A program made the position numbers and the translations under genes. Of a DNA stretch of 64,000 nucleotides, positions 23,220 through 32,165 are shown piece after piece. The notes below the pieces were generated by a model that worked only from the letters and a program-made list of their open reading frames with translations, did no database searches and had not been told where the DNA came from. This stretch comes from Thiorhodococcus minor. Lineage in GTDB: Bacteria > Pseudomonadota > Gammaproteobacteria > Chromatiales > Chromatiaceae. The stretch is taken from NCBI RefSeq assembly GCF_010820565.1, contig NZ_JAAIJQ010000006.1:52562-116561 (forward strand), given 5' to 3'. Numbering within the stretch: position 1 is the stretch's first letter; every line of letters begins with the position of its first letter.

Positions 23220-25103
23220 CTAGAAATATCGCTCCGGCGTCGCATCGGCTGGCGCGACCGCGGCCTCCCGGAAGCTCTCGCTTGGAGCTTCGATCTGGAG
23301 CAGGCTGTGCTGATCGCCGGCCAGAAGATCGTCGCGCAGGGTCTCGATGGCCCGGACCCATTCCGAAGACTCCGCGCATTCCTGAGGGTCGGTCTCTGTG
23401 CCGCGGCAGACCCTTATGCCACCGTCGACGAGCGCGAAGTGCATGCCGGGCAGGGGACGAATCGCCGCCCTTCCCTCGGCTTGTGTGGCCAACTCCATGA
23501 TGCTCGGCCGCTGATCGCCCAAGAGGTCGAGGACGAGGCCGGGGAGCTTATAGGCTGGCACATCACCGACCGGAACCGGACCGCGCTTGCCGTCGACCAC
23601 GATCAGCGGGGTTTGGACCAGGGTGCGGAACATCTCGCCCTCGAGCTCGCCGCGCCGCTTGGCGAGCAGGCCCGATTCCGTATAGCCGCCGAAGTTGGGT
23701 TGGAGCGCGGGCAGGTGATCGCCGAAGAGGACGATGAGCGCATCCGGATCTGCCGCCCTGAGCGTCGCTAGGAAGGCCATCAGCTCGCGTGACTTGTAAT
23801 AGAGGGTGTTGGCGTAGGCGGCGACAACTTCGTGACCCTCCGCCGCCTCGATCACGGCGGGCCGCTTGTCGTTGAGCGGGTAGGGCAGGTGACCGAAGTA
23901 GGTGAGGACGTAATTGAAGAGCGGCCGCCCTTCGCTCAGCTCAGGCTCGATCCGCTCGAGGACTTGACGATAGAGTGAGGCATCGCTCAGGAAGGCGCGA
24001 TTCATGTCGTCCATCGCGAAGTCCTTGTCCGCGAGATAGGTCTCGAAGCCGATCCGCCGATAGGCGTTGACGCGATTCCAGAAGGACGCCGCGTTCGGAT
24101 GGGATGCCTGGGTGTGATAGCCGGCTTCCGCCAGGTGGCGCGGCAGGCAGGGCGCGTTGCGCTTCAGCCCGGTCTCGAAGTAGACGTTGTCGGCCGTGAC
24201 GGGAAAGCCGCAGAGCACCTCAAGCTCCGTATTGGCCGTGTAGCCGCCAAACACGGGGGCGAGCAGGTGCGAATGCTGAGCTGCGGCCCACAGGGCGCGG
24301 AATTCCGGCGCCAAGGGGTCGGCTGACAGCTTTGACGCCTTGAGCTCTGCAGGATCCCAGAAGGACTCGAGCACGATCAGGTGGAGGTTGCGGGGAGGCC
24401 GGGTTGCGGCCGCAACCTTGACCCATCCGGCTTGTGAAGGTAGGGCGAGATCGGCGAGGGCGTCCGCAACCTCCGCCTCCGTTGGCGGCGACACGCGACG
24501 GGAAAGGTTCCGCGCCGTCTCTTGAAGTAGGTGGATGGGTAGGCCACGTTTCTGATAGTTCTCGGGCTGGTTCCAGACCGAGTTGCCGAATCTCTTGTCG
24601 AGCGCAGTCTTGACCAAGCCGGGATAGCCCACCACCAATGAGAGCGTCACGCCAGCGATGCCGAGACCGACCCAGGTACGGGGATGCTTCCAGGCGATCA
24701 TCCAGCCCAAGAGGAGGAGTGGCGCGACGACCAGGATGACCGCGCCGATGAGCAGCCAGCCGTCGAGGAGTAAGAGCATGTTGCGCGCGGCGACGAAGTC
24801 GTCCGGCATCACGGGAGCCCCGAGAATGGACAGCTTCGCCGCGTTCCCGGCCGTGAGCGCGCTGAGGAGGACGCCTGTGGCGAGCATGAAGCGCGGCAGG
24901 GAGCGAGCGATCGCGAAGAGCAAGGCGGCAATGATCAGGTGTGCCGCCAAGTCGCGTGCGTAGTTGGAGGACCAAGGCTTGACGTCGAAGACATACCCGG
25001 TCGCCGTCTGAGCTGCGAAGTACCAGATGACGACGAAGAGCAGCGCCGCTGCCCAGGCAAGGGTGGCGCGGGCGATGGGGTGTGAGAGTTTAGAAAGCTT
25101 CAC
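23220..25103 (-). CDS. LtaS-like membrane phosphoglycerol transferase / sulfatase-fold protein
   Basis: Alkaline-phosphatase-superfamily enzyme like LtaS/MdoB/OpgB, which transfer phosphoglycerol or phosphoethanolamine groups outside the inner membrane. Several N-terminal membrane segments precede a large periplasmic domain with LIVLESFWD (metal Glu), FGGYTANTELEVLCGFP (nucleophile Thr), SHPNAASFWNRVNAYRRIGF and VLFGDHLP (metal Asp-His). The GTG at 25103 puts the first membrane helix right after the N-terminus. A longer frame to an ATG at 25244 exists but would leave 14 bases to the divergent gene and has no RBS. Substrate is not known. Confidence 0.8.
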   Translation of the reverse strand: MKLSKLSHPIARATLAWAAALLFVVIWYFAAQTATGYVFDVKPWSSNYARDLAAHLIIAALLFAIARSLPRFMLATGVLLSALTAGNAAKLSILGAPVMPDDFVAARNMLLLLDGWLLIGAVILVVAPLLLLGWMIAWKHPRTWVGLGIAGVTLSLVVGYPGLVKTALDKRFGNSVWNQPENYQKRGLPIHLLQETARNLSRRVSPPTEAEVADALADLALPSQAGWVKVAAATRPPRNLHLIVLESFWDPAELKASKLSADPLAPEFRALWAAAQHSHLLAPVFGGYTANTELEVLCGFPVTADNVYFETGLKRNAPCLPRHLAEAGYHTQASHPNAASFWNRVNAYRRIGFETYLADKDFAMDDMNRAFLSDASLYRQVLERIEPELSEGRPLFNYVLTYFGHLPYPLNDKRPAVIEAAEGHEVVAAYANTLYYKSRELMAFLATLRAADPDALIVLFGDHLPALQPNFGGYTESGLLAKRRGELEGEMFRTLVQTPLIVVDGKRGPVPVGDVPAYKLPGLVLDLLGDQRPSIMELATQAEGRAAIRPLPGMHFALVDGGIRVCRGTETDPQECAESSEWVRAIETLRDDLLAGDQHSLLQIEAPSESFREAAVAPADATPERYF

Positions 25104-25258
25104 GTTATCTGCGACAAGAGTCCGCGTTGTCCAAGGGGTGATCAAACGCACGAAGGCTAACCTAATGTCATCGAAATGTCTTTGAAAGGTAACAATAGCG
25201 TCATACAGCTGAACGACGCCTGAACGGCTGACGACCAGCCGCATGAAAGGAGTGAGTG

Positions 25259-25714
25259 ATGGTCAAGATCACAGTCAATGGTCGCGAGCATGCCCTCGAC
25301 CTGGATCCGGAAACGCCGCTGCTCTGGGTGATCCGTGAGCACATCGGCCTCACCGGCACCAAGTACGGCTGCGGCATCGCGCAGTGCGGTGCCTGCACGG
25401 TCTTTCTGAACGGAGCGGCGGTGCGCGCCTGCTCGACGCCGCTGTCCGCCGCTGCGGGCGGGAGCATCCTGACTATCGAGGGACTCGAGAGCGCGCAAGG
25501 CCGTGCCATCCAAGCGGCCTGGGCCGAGCTGGATGTGGTCCAGTGCGGCTTCTGCCAGTCGGGGCAGATCATGTCCGCAACGGCCCTGCTGACGCAGAAT
25601 CCATCGCCGACGGATGCGGACATCGATGCCGCCATGTCAGGCAACATCTGCCGGTGCGCCACCTATGCGCGCATTCGCTCCGCCATCAAGCAGGCCGCGG
25701 CCGCCTTGGCCTGA
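25259..25714 (+). CDS. [2Fe-2S] subunit of a xanthine dehydrogenase-family molybdenum hydroxylase
   Basis: Electron-transfer subunit like isoquinoline 1-oxidoreductase alpha. An N-terminal plant-type ferredoxin domain ([15 protein letters not shown]) and a C-terminal [2Fe-2S]-binding domain ([18 protein letters not shown]) hold two clusters; 151 residues is normal. The ATG at 25259 has AAGGAG at 25247-25252. It is the first gene of a four-gene operon with the Mo subunit, XdhC and a MocA-like protein. Confidence 0.93.
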   Translation: MVKITVNGREHALDLDPETPLLWVIREHIGLTGTKYGCGIAQCGACTVFLNGAAVRACSTPLSAAAGGSILTIEGLESAQGRAIQAAWAELDVVQCGFCQSGQIMSATALLTQNPSPTDADIDAAMSGNICRCATYARIRSAIKQAAAALA

Positions 25715-25724
25715 GGAGAGGGAT

Positions 25725-27899
25725 ATGCGAAATCGGATCGAGAATCTCAGCCGTCGCGTCTTTCTCAAGCAGGGTCTGGCCGTCGGGGCTGGTCTAACGC
25801 TCGGCATTCACCTCGGCGCCGTCCCGCGCCGGCTCGATGCCGCGCCGGGCGCCACAGCGCTGCCTGAAGAGCTGGCGCCCAACGCCTTCGTGCGCATCGG
25901 CACCGACGACAGCGTCACCGTGATCGTCAAGCACCTGGAAATGGGGCAGGGCACCTACACAGGGCTCCCGACCCTGGTCGCGGAAGAGCTCGACGCCCGT
26001 TGGGATCAGGTCCGCGTCGAGGGCGCGCCCGCCGACGCCGAGCGCTACAACAACCTGTTCTGGGGACCTGCACAGGGCACGGGCGGCAGTACCTCGATGG
26101 CCAACTCCTGGGAGCAGATGCGCAAGGCGGGCGCCGTGGCGCGGCAGCTGTTGGTGGAGGCCGCCGCCAAGCGGTGGAAGGTCGATCCCCAAGAGATCCA
26201 AGTCCGTGACGGGCAGCTCAGTCACGCCAGCGGTCAGCTTGCGAGCTTCGGCGAGCTGGCCGAGGCTGCCGCCGAGCTGCCCGTGCCCGAAGACGTCTTT
26301 CTCAAGGACCCGGAGGCGTTCCGTCTCATCGGCGACGCCGCACTGAGGCGCAAGGACACGGCGGACAAGATCGACGGCAGCGCGCGCTATACGCAGGACG
26401 TCGCGCTGCCTGGTTTGCTGACCGCAGTCGTCGCGCATCCGCCCAGGTTCGGCGCACGGCTCAAGTCCTTGGATGCGGAGGCGGCCTTGGCGATCGAGGG
26501 CGTCGAGAAGGTCGTCCAGATCCCATCCGGCGTCGCTGTGCTTGCCGGAGACTTCTGGACCGCCAAGCGGGGACGTGACCGGCTCACCATCGCGTGGGAC
26601 GAGAGCGACGCCCTCAGGCTCGGCTCGGATGAGATCCTGGAGCAATACAAGGCGCTGGCCGAGGGGCCGGGTGCGGTTGCGACGGCCGAGGGCGACGCCG
26701 AGACGGCCCTCGGCTCTGCGGCTAAGGTTATCGCGGCGGACTTTGCCGTGCCCTTTCTAGCGCATGCCTCCATGGAGCCGCTGAACTGCGTCATCCTGCC
26801 CGAGGAGGACGGCGTTCGGGTCATCAACGGCGAGCAGTCGCAGACGCGCACCCAAGCTGGCGTCGCCGAGGTGCTCGGACTCGAGCCTGGGCAGGTCAGC
26901 ATCGAGATGCTCTATGCCGGTAGCTCCTTCGGCCGGCGTGGCAACCCTCGGGCTGACTTCACCTCGGAGGCGGCGGAGATCTTCAAAGCCGCGGGCGGCA
27001 AAACACCCATCAAGCTCCAGTGGACCCGTGAGGACGACACCCGCGCCGGCTGGTACCGCCCGCTCTTCTTCCACCGGGTGCGTGCCGGACTGGATGCCGA
27101 GGGCAAGCCGGTCGCCTGGCATCAGCGCATCGTCGGTCAGTCCATCGCTGCGGATGCCGGCATGGAGGCCCGCATGGTGGTCGACGGGGTGGACCGGCTC
27201 TCGGTCGAGGGCGCCGCCAATCTCGCCTATGCTGTCCCCAACCTCTACGTTGACCTGCACTCGCCCAAGCTGCCGGTCCCCGTCCAATGGTGGCGCTCCG
27301 TGGGTCATACGCATACGGCCTTCGCGGTCGAGTGCGTCATCGACGAGCTGGCGGAGGCTGCCGGGCGAGACCCGGTCGACTTTCGCATGGAGCTGCTCGA
27401 GGGGCATCCGCGCCACCAGGGCGTGCTCAGGCTGGCGGCCGAGAAGGCCGGCTGGGGCGAGCCTTTGCCGGATGGCAAGGCGCGCGGGGCTGCCGTGCAC
27501 GCGTCCTTCAATTCCTACGTCGCCCAAGTGGCGGAGGTCAGTGTGCGCGGCAAGGCGTTCAGCGTGGATCGGGTCGTCATCGCCGTCGACTGTGGGATTG
27601 CCGTCAACCCCGACGTCATCAAGGCACAGATGGAAGGCGGCATGGGCTATGGCTTGGCGGCCGCCTTGGTCAGCAGCCTGACCCTGAAGGACGGGCGCGT
27701 GGAACAGTCGAACTTCCATGACTATCAGGTGCTGCGCATGGATAAGATGCCTGAGGTCGAGGTCCACATCTTGCCTTCCGCCGAGGCCCCGACCGGCGTC
27801 GGCGAGCCGGCGACACCCGTCATCGCGCCGGCCGTCGCCAACGCCCTCGCCGCGGCGACCGGGCAGAGGTTGCGCACCCTGCCGCTCGAGCTCGCCTGA
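25725..27899 (+). CDS. Molybdenum-binding subunit of xanthine dehydrogenase-family oxidoreductase, Tat-exported
   Basis: Catalytic subunit like IorB / membrane-bound aldehyde dehydrogenase large subunit, binding molybdopterin cytosine dinucleotide. A twin-arginine signal ([15 protein letters not shown]) at residues 9-24 predicts folded export. Mo-site stretches include [25 protein letters not shown] and the conserved Glu of GVGEPATP near the C-terminus. Length 724 is typical of the IorB type, not of the longer XdhB. GAGGAGAGGG precedes the ATG. Its stop overlaps the xdhC-like start. Substrate cannot be told from sequence. Confidence 0.92.
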   Translation: MRNRIENLSRRVFLKQGLAVGAGLTLGIHLGAVPRRLDAAPGATALPEELAPNAFVRIGTDDSVTVIVKHLEMGQGTYTGLPTLVAEELDARWDQVRVEGAPADAERYNNLFWGPAQGTGGSTSMANSWEQMRKAGAVARQLLVEAAAKRWKVDPQEIQVRDGQLSHASGQLASFGELAEAAAELPVPEDVFLKDPEAFRLIGDAALRRKDTADKIDGSARYTQDVALPGLLTAVVAHPPRFGARLKSLDAEAALAIEGVEKVVQIPSGVAVLAGDFWTAKRGRDRLTIAWDESDALRLGSDEILEQYKALAEGPGAVATAEGDAETALGSAAKVIAADFAVPFLAHASMEPLNCVILPEEDGVRVINGEQSQTRTQAGVAEVLGLEPGQVSIEMLYAGSSFGRRGNPRADFTSEAAEIFKAAGGKTPIKLQWTREDDTRAGWYRPLFFHRVRAGLDAEGKPVAWHQRIVGQSIAADAGMEARMVVDGVDRLSVEGAANLAYAVPNLYVDLHSPKLPVPVQWWRSVGHTHTAFAVECVIDELAEAAGRDPVDFRMELLEGHPRHQGVLRLAAEKAGWGEPLPDGKARGAAVHASFNSYVAQVAEVSVRGKAFSVDRVVIAVDCGIAVNPDVIKAQMEGGMGYGLAAALVSSLTLKDGRVEQSNFHDYQVLRMDKMPEVEVHILPSAEAPTGVGEPATPVIAPAVANALAAATGQRLRTLPLELA

Positions 27900-28864
27900 T
27901 GACGTCCGCCGCGCTCGCCCCGGACCCCGAGCTGTTGACGCGCGCCCGGGATTGGCTGGCAGCCGGGGAGCGCGTCGCACTAGTGACCGTGCTGCACACC
28001 TGGGGCTCGTCGCCACGTCCGCCGGGCGCCTGGCTGGCGATCCGCGGCGACGGGTCCATGGTCGGGTCCGTCTCCGGGGGCTGCGTCGAGCAGGAGCTGG
28101 CCGAGCGCTACCGCAGCGGCCAGCTTGGCGGGGGGCTCCCGGCCCGCGTGGATTTCGGCGTCGATCGGCTGGAGGCGGGCCGGCTGGGGCTGCCCTGTGG
28201 CGGACGCCTGGCCCTCTTGGTCGAGGAGCTATCGGCCGCGGCACCGATCGTCGCCTTGCTTGACCGCTTGGAGGCCGGAGAGCTCGTGGCGCGCCGTGTC
28301 TGTCTGCGGACGGGGGAGGCCAGTCTGCACGCGGGCGGCGGACGGCCAGACTTCTCGGCCGACGCGCAGGCGGTCACCAAGGTCCTGGGACCTGCATGGC
28401 AGCTGCTGCTGATCGGGGATGGCCAGCTTGCGCGCAACCTGGCCCGCATGGCGCGACTGCTCGACTACCGGGTCATCATCTGCGATCCGCGTGAGCTGTT
28501 CGCCGACCCCGAGCCCTTGCCGGACGTCGACTATTCTCGGCTGATGCCAGACGACGCCGTTCGGGCATTCTGCGCGACTCCCCGCAGCGCCATCGTCACC
28601 CTCTCGCACGACCCCAAGCAGGACGACCTCGCGCTCAGCGAGGCGCTGGTCTCCCCGGCCTTCTACATTGGCGCACTGGGCTCCAAGGCGACCGCCGCGG
28701 CGAGACACGAGCGGCTGCTGGCTCTCGGGCTGGAGTCGCGTCAGCTCGCACGGCTCGACGCGCCCGCGGGCCTGCCGATCGGCAGCAAGCGGCCGGCCGA
28801 GATCGCCCTCTCCATCCTGGCGGGTATCACGGCGGCGCGAAACGCCCTTGCCGGTGGCCTGTGA
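27899..28864 (+). CDS. XdhC/CoxI-family Mo-cofactor insertion chaperone
   Basis: XdhC proteins bind, protect and load sulfurated Mo cofactor into the hydroxylase. The N-terminal XdhC_CoxI domain shows WGSSPRPPGA, VGSVSGGCVE and PCGG; the C-terminal Rossmann domain starts at LLIGDGQLARNLA and ends with YIGALGSKATAAARHERL. The product is 321 residues. It overlaps both neighbours by one and four bases, showing tight coupling to the enzyme and the cytidylyltransferase. Confidence 0.92.
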   Translation: MTSAALAPDPELLTRARDWLAAGERVALVTVLHTWGSSPRPPGAWLAIRGDGSMVGSVSGGCVEQELAERYRSGQLGGGLPARVDFGVDRLEAGRLGLPCGGRLALLVEELSAAAPIVALLDRLEAGELVARRVCLRTGEASLHAGGGRPDFSADAQAVTKVLGPAWQLLLIGDGQLARNLARMARLLDYRVIICDPRELFADPEPLPDVDYSRLMPDDAVRAFCATPRSAIVTLSHDPKQDDLALSEALVSPAFYIGALGSKATAAARHERLLALGLESRQLARLDAPAGLPIGSKRPAEIALSILAGITAARNALAGGL

Positions 28865-29469
28865 GTCGCGTCGTCGGAATCCTCTTGGCCGCTGGCGCTG
28901 GCCGCCGCTTCGGCGGCAGCAAGCTCCTGGCGCCCTTGCCGGATGGTGAGCCGATCGGGCTGAGATCGGCGCGGGTGCTGATCGCGGCCGGGATCGGGAC
29001 GGTCGTCGTGACCCGCCCCGGCGATCGCGCACTCGCCGAGATGATGCGGCTTGCGGGGGCGGACGTGGTCGAGAATCCGGCCCCGGACCAGGGGATAGGA
29101 CTCAGCATCGCGACAGGTGTCGCCGCAGCCAAGGACGCGGACGCCTGGGTGATCGCCCTCGCCGACATGCCCTGGATTCAGCCGAGAACCGTCCGTCGGG
29201 TCCTGGCCGCGCTCGAGGCGGGGACGCGGATCTGTGCGCCTAGTCTGGATGGCAGGCGAGGTCACCCGGTCGGCTTTGCGGGGCACTATCGCGAGCAATT
29301 GCTCGGCTTGACTGGAGAGGCTGGGGCGCGCCGCATCATCGCGGCCGCAGCTGATCGGCTCCTGCTCATCCCGACCGATGACGCCGGGATCCTCTTGGAT
29401 GTCGACGTGCCCGAAGATCTGCATCCGGTCCCTGGCGGTTCTCGCGCGTCCTCTGCAGTCCTCGGCTAG
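28861..29469 (+). CDS. mocA: MocA-like molybdenum cofactor cytidylyltransferase
   Basis: Nucleotidyltransferase that makes MCD cofactor for the xanthine-dehydrogenase family. The N-terminal LLAAGAGRRFGGSKLLAPL is the signature nucleotide-binding loop, followed by ALADMPWI and GRRGHPVGF. The product is 202 residues from a GTG start overlapping the xdhC-like stop (GTGA). The position at the end of the operon fits dedicated MCD supply. MobA (guanylyl) is less likely because of the hydroxylase context. Confidence 0.88.
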   Translation: MSRVVGILLAAGAGRRFGGSKLLAPLPDGEPIGLRSARVLIAAGIGTVVVTRPGDRALAEMMRLAGADVVENPAPDQGIGLSIATGVAAAKDADAWVIALADMPWIQPRTVRRVLAALEAGTRICAPSLDGRRGHPVGFAGHYREQLLGLTGEAGARRIIAAAADRLLLIPTDDAGILLDVDVPEDLHPVPGGSRASSAVLG

Positions 29470-29514
29470 GGCCCCTTGCGATCGCAGGCATCGAATGCGG
29501 CCCTGACCCAGAGA

Positions 29515-30255
29515 CTAACGGGGAGTCCCGTAGAGTCGGGCGTAGCCCTCGGGATCCATGATCTGGCGGATATCGACGAAGCTCCCGCTCGGCCAGTCCT
29601 TGAGCCTGTCGAGGACGGAAACGACGCGCTCGGCGGCAGTCAGTGGCCCGGGCATGGCCTGGGCTCCGCGCGCTTCGCGCAGGCGCAGGAGGGCGGGAAA
29701 GCGCTCGGCGTCGGCCTCGTCGCAGAGATGATCCATCATGGGGGTGTCGATGATTCCCGGTGCCAAGGCCGAGATGTGCGTCTGTGCGAGCTCATGGGCG
29801 TAGAGCTTGGCGAGCATGTTGAGGGCGGCCTTGGAGAGCGCGTAGCCGCCCCACCCCTTGTTGCCGAGCACCGAGGCGCCCGAGGAGATCATCAGGATCT
29901 GCCCGATGGGCCGCTTCCAGGCATGGAGCCAATCCAGGACCGCCTTGTTGGCCCAGAGGTTGACCTCCATGACCTCTTTCAGGTCCTCCAGGGGTGTTTC
30001 CGAGAGGTCTCGAATCTCGCCCAGCATGCCGGCATTGAGGATGACGAGGTCGAGGCGCTCGACGTCGGCGAGGAGCCCGCTCAGGGCCGCCGGCAACTGC
30101 GCATCGTCGGTGAGGTCGCAGACCGCATCCCGCACCTCTGCCAGGTCGCAGCCGCGCCGGCTGCAGCCATAGACCTGCCAGCCGGATCGACTCAGGTGCT
30201 CGGCGAGCCCATGGCCGAGGCCGGAGCTGGTCCCAGTAATGAAAGCCGTCTTCAT
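29515..30255 (-). CDS. Short-chain dehydrogenase/reductase (SDR)
   Basis: NAD(P)-dependent oxidoreductase of 246 residues. TGTSSGLG near residues 8-15 binds the cofactor; NAG, the SSGAS serine and YALSK (YxxxK) form the SDR catalytic set, and PGIIDTPM follows. The ATG at 30255 puts the Rossmann motif at the right distance; the longer upstream frame would run into the phytochrome stop. It lies 40 bases after the phytochrome gene on the same strand, so they are likely co-transcribed. Substrate unknown. Confidence 0.9.
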   Translation of the reverse strand: MKTAFITGTSSGLGHGLAEHLSRSGWQVYGCSRRGCDLAEVRDAVCDLTDDAQLPAALSGLLADVERLDLVILNAGMLGEIRDLSETPLEDLKEVMEVNLWANKAVLDWLHAWKRPIGQILMISSGASVLGNKGWGGYALSKAALNMLAKLYAHELAQTHISALAPGIIDTPMMDHLCDEADAERFPALLRLREARGAQAMPGPLTAAERVVSVLDRLKDWPSGSFVDIRQIMDPEGYARLYGTPR

Positions 30256-30295
30256 GGATTCATTGCCCCTGTCGGTGATGTTAGCCGCTTGGCCG

Positions 30296-31873
30296 CTAGC
30301 CACGCAGCAGGCTGCTGTTCAGATCGCGCAGGATCAGACTGCGGAATTTCTTGGCCCTGAGCAGATCGGCGTCCGTCCAGGGCTCGGAGTGTCCGGAGCT
30401 GGTCTCGATCCAGCGCTCGAAGGAGGAGCGTGGCGAGAGGGTTGCGCTCTGGCTGTCGAACATGGCGCTCTTGCGCGGGTCGCCCGCCCAATGGACGGTC
30501 TGAGGCTGCTCCGGACGCCACCAGAGGAAGGCGCTCTCGGCCTTGTCTTCGCTTTGACCGACGCGAACCGCGAGCAGTCCGCTGGCGCCGGCCGCGAAGA
30601 CCGCTGCCGGCCTGTAGTGCTGGGATAGGGCGTCGGTGGCGAAGACAGGCTCCTGGTGGTTTTCGCGAAGCCATTGATAGATCGCGCGAACGGCGTCGCT
30701 GCTTGGGGCCGCCCCGAATGAATAGATGGCCTTGCCTTCGATCAGGGTTGCGCCGTCGGCGCCAACGAGCGACAGGAGCGACTGGCCGAGTGTCGGTCCG
30801 AGGTGGTCAGCGGGGTCGGGGTCGGCCTCTGGCGCGAATGCGCGCCCCGCGTACGCTTGACGGAGTGCCTCCAGCAGGCTGGCGATGTCGTCGTCGCTCT
30901 CGCTGACCTCCAGCAGGCGCCGAGTGCTTTGATAGCCGGCGATGGAGAGCGTGAAGACCTGCGCCATCTCGGCGCAGCGCTCCCGAACGGCGAGATGCAG
31001 GTTGCGGGGAACGCTGTTGTGGCAGGCGATCAGCCCCCAAAGCTGCCCCGGAAGGATGATGGAAAAGGAGAGCGACGCGGTGACGCCCATGTTCTGGAGG
31101 TATTGGATATGAACCGGCGAGACGGCGCGCAGATCCGAGAGGCTCAGGTCGGCGATGGCGCCCTCATTGCCGAGGATGGGGATGCTGGGCGCGTCGACAT
31201 CCGGGATCTGACGGTGGCGATTGCTGAGATAGAGCTGGCGGGCGATCTGAGGGATGTCCGAGGCGGGATAGCGCAGCCCGAGATAAGGGTCGAGGCCCTC
31301 CGCGAGGCTCTCGCTGATGACCTCGCCGCAGCCGTCGGAGCGGAAGCGGTAGATCATGACCCGCTCGAACCCGGTGGCGCTCCGCAGCTCGTCGGCCAGA
31401 TATTGACACTGGGCGACCCAGTCGTGCTCCGTGTAGGGCATGCGATAGAGCCTGTGCGGCACCAGCCGGTAGGCCTCGCGCTCCAACGCGGGGGGCAGGG
31501 CGGCCTCGAGCTCGAGCAGCCAGTTGGAGGCGTTGCAGGATAGCAGCCCGTCTAGGGCTCCGCCGGGACCGGTCGCGAGCTTCGGATAGAGGCGCTTTTG
31601 AGGGCTGGGCTGGGTCCAGGCGTCCGATGTCGCGGTGACGTCGGCCAGCTCCGTCTTGGGTGGGAAATGCGGCAGCAGCTCTGCCAATGGGCGGCCGAGC
31701 AAGGCCTCTGCCGGCTGCCCGAGCCAGTCCTCCGCGTTGGCGCTGACGAAGCGGATGCATGGATCCCCGACCGGTCCTCCGAGAAGGCACCCGAAAGGCT
31801 GGATGGCTTGTGCCCTGTGCAGCTGCTCGCGCTCGCATTCCGCCAGGAAGCCCTGAAGTGATAGCTCGCTCAC
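30296..31873 (-). CDS. Bacteriophytochrome photosensory core (PAS-GAF-PHY) lacking an output domain
   Basis: Red/far-red sensor binding biliverdin. Cys13 in AECEREQLHR with AIQPFG matches the bacteriophytochrome chromophore-binding Cys. The GAF domain has PASDIP (203-208), SPVHIQYLQNMG with His255 and LWGLIACHN with His285. The PHY domain has WAGDPRK and the PRSSF tongue motif. The 525-residue protein ends just after PHY, with no HisKA/HATPase, GGDEF or EAL domain. The stop is clean and followed at once by an SDR gene, so the lack of output looks natural. GTG start with AGAGGA upstream. Signalling must use a partner or dimer contacts (inference). Confidence 0.92.
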   Translation of the reverse strand: MSELSLQGFLAECEREQLHRAQAIQPFGCLLGGPVGDPCIRFVSANAEDWLGQPAEALLGRPLAELLPHFPPKTELADVTATSDAWTQPSPQKRLYPKLATGPGGALDGLLSCNASNWLLELEAALPPALEREAYRLVPHRLYRMPYTEHDWVAQCQYLADELRSATGFERVMIYRFRSDGCGEVISESLAEGLDPYLGLRYPASDIPQIARQLYLSNRHRQIPDVDAPSIPILGNEGAIADLSLSDLRAVSPVHIQYLQNMGVTASLSFSIILPGQLWGLIACHNSVPRNLHLAVRERCAEMAQVFTLSIAGYQSTRRLLEVSESDDDIASLLEALRQAYAGRAFAPEADPDPADHLGPTLGQSLLSLVGADGATLIEGKAIYSFGAAPSSDAVRAIYQWLRENHQEPVFATDALSQHYRPAAVFAAGASGLLAVRVGQSEDKAESAFLWWRPEQPQTVHWAGDPRKSAMFDSQSATLSPRSSFERWIETSSGHSEPWTDADLLRAKKFRSLILRDLNSSLLRG

Positions 31874-32165
31874 CGTCTCGGTCCTCTGGTTGTCTCTTTG
31901 TCGTCGCTCAGGTTATCCCGCGAGACATGACTCTGACGATACCCTGCCGGCCCTGCCAAATTTTGCCACAGCCGCCACCGAGGCTCTGAAGCCCTCAGTC
32001 TCTTGGGACGGCGGCAACCTGTCCTGCGGCGGCTCAGAGGAGCCTAATCCATGGACGGCGTCGGCCGCCCCGTCAGATTGCGCGCGATCGCGTCGATGCT
32101 TGACCGCGACTCCGCATCTCCTTTGGTGGTGCCGGCACCTGTCGAGACGGAGTGCCCATGCGCTG

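Noticed and set aside
25104..25244. Longer N-terminus for the LtaS-like protein
   Set aside because: Hydrophilic extension without RBS that would crowd the divergent operon; start at 25103 places the first helix properly, though this is not proven.
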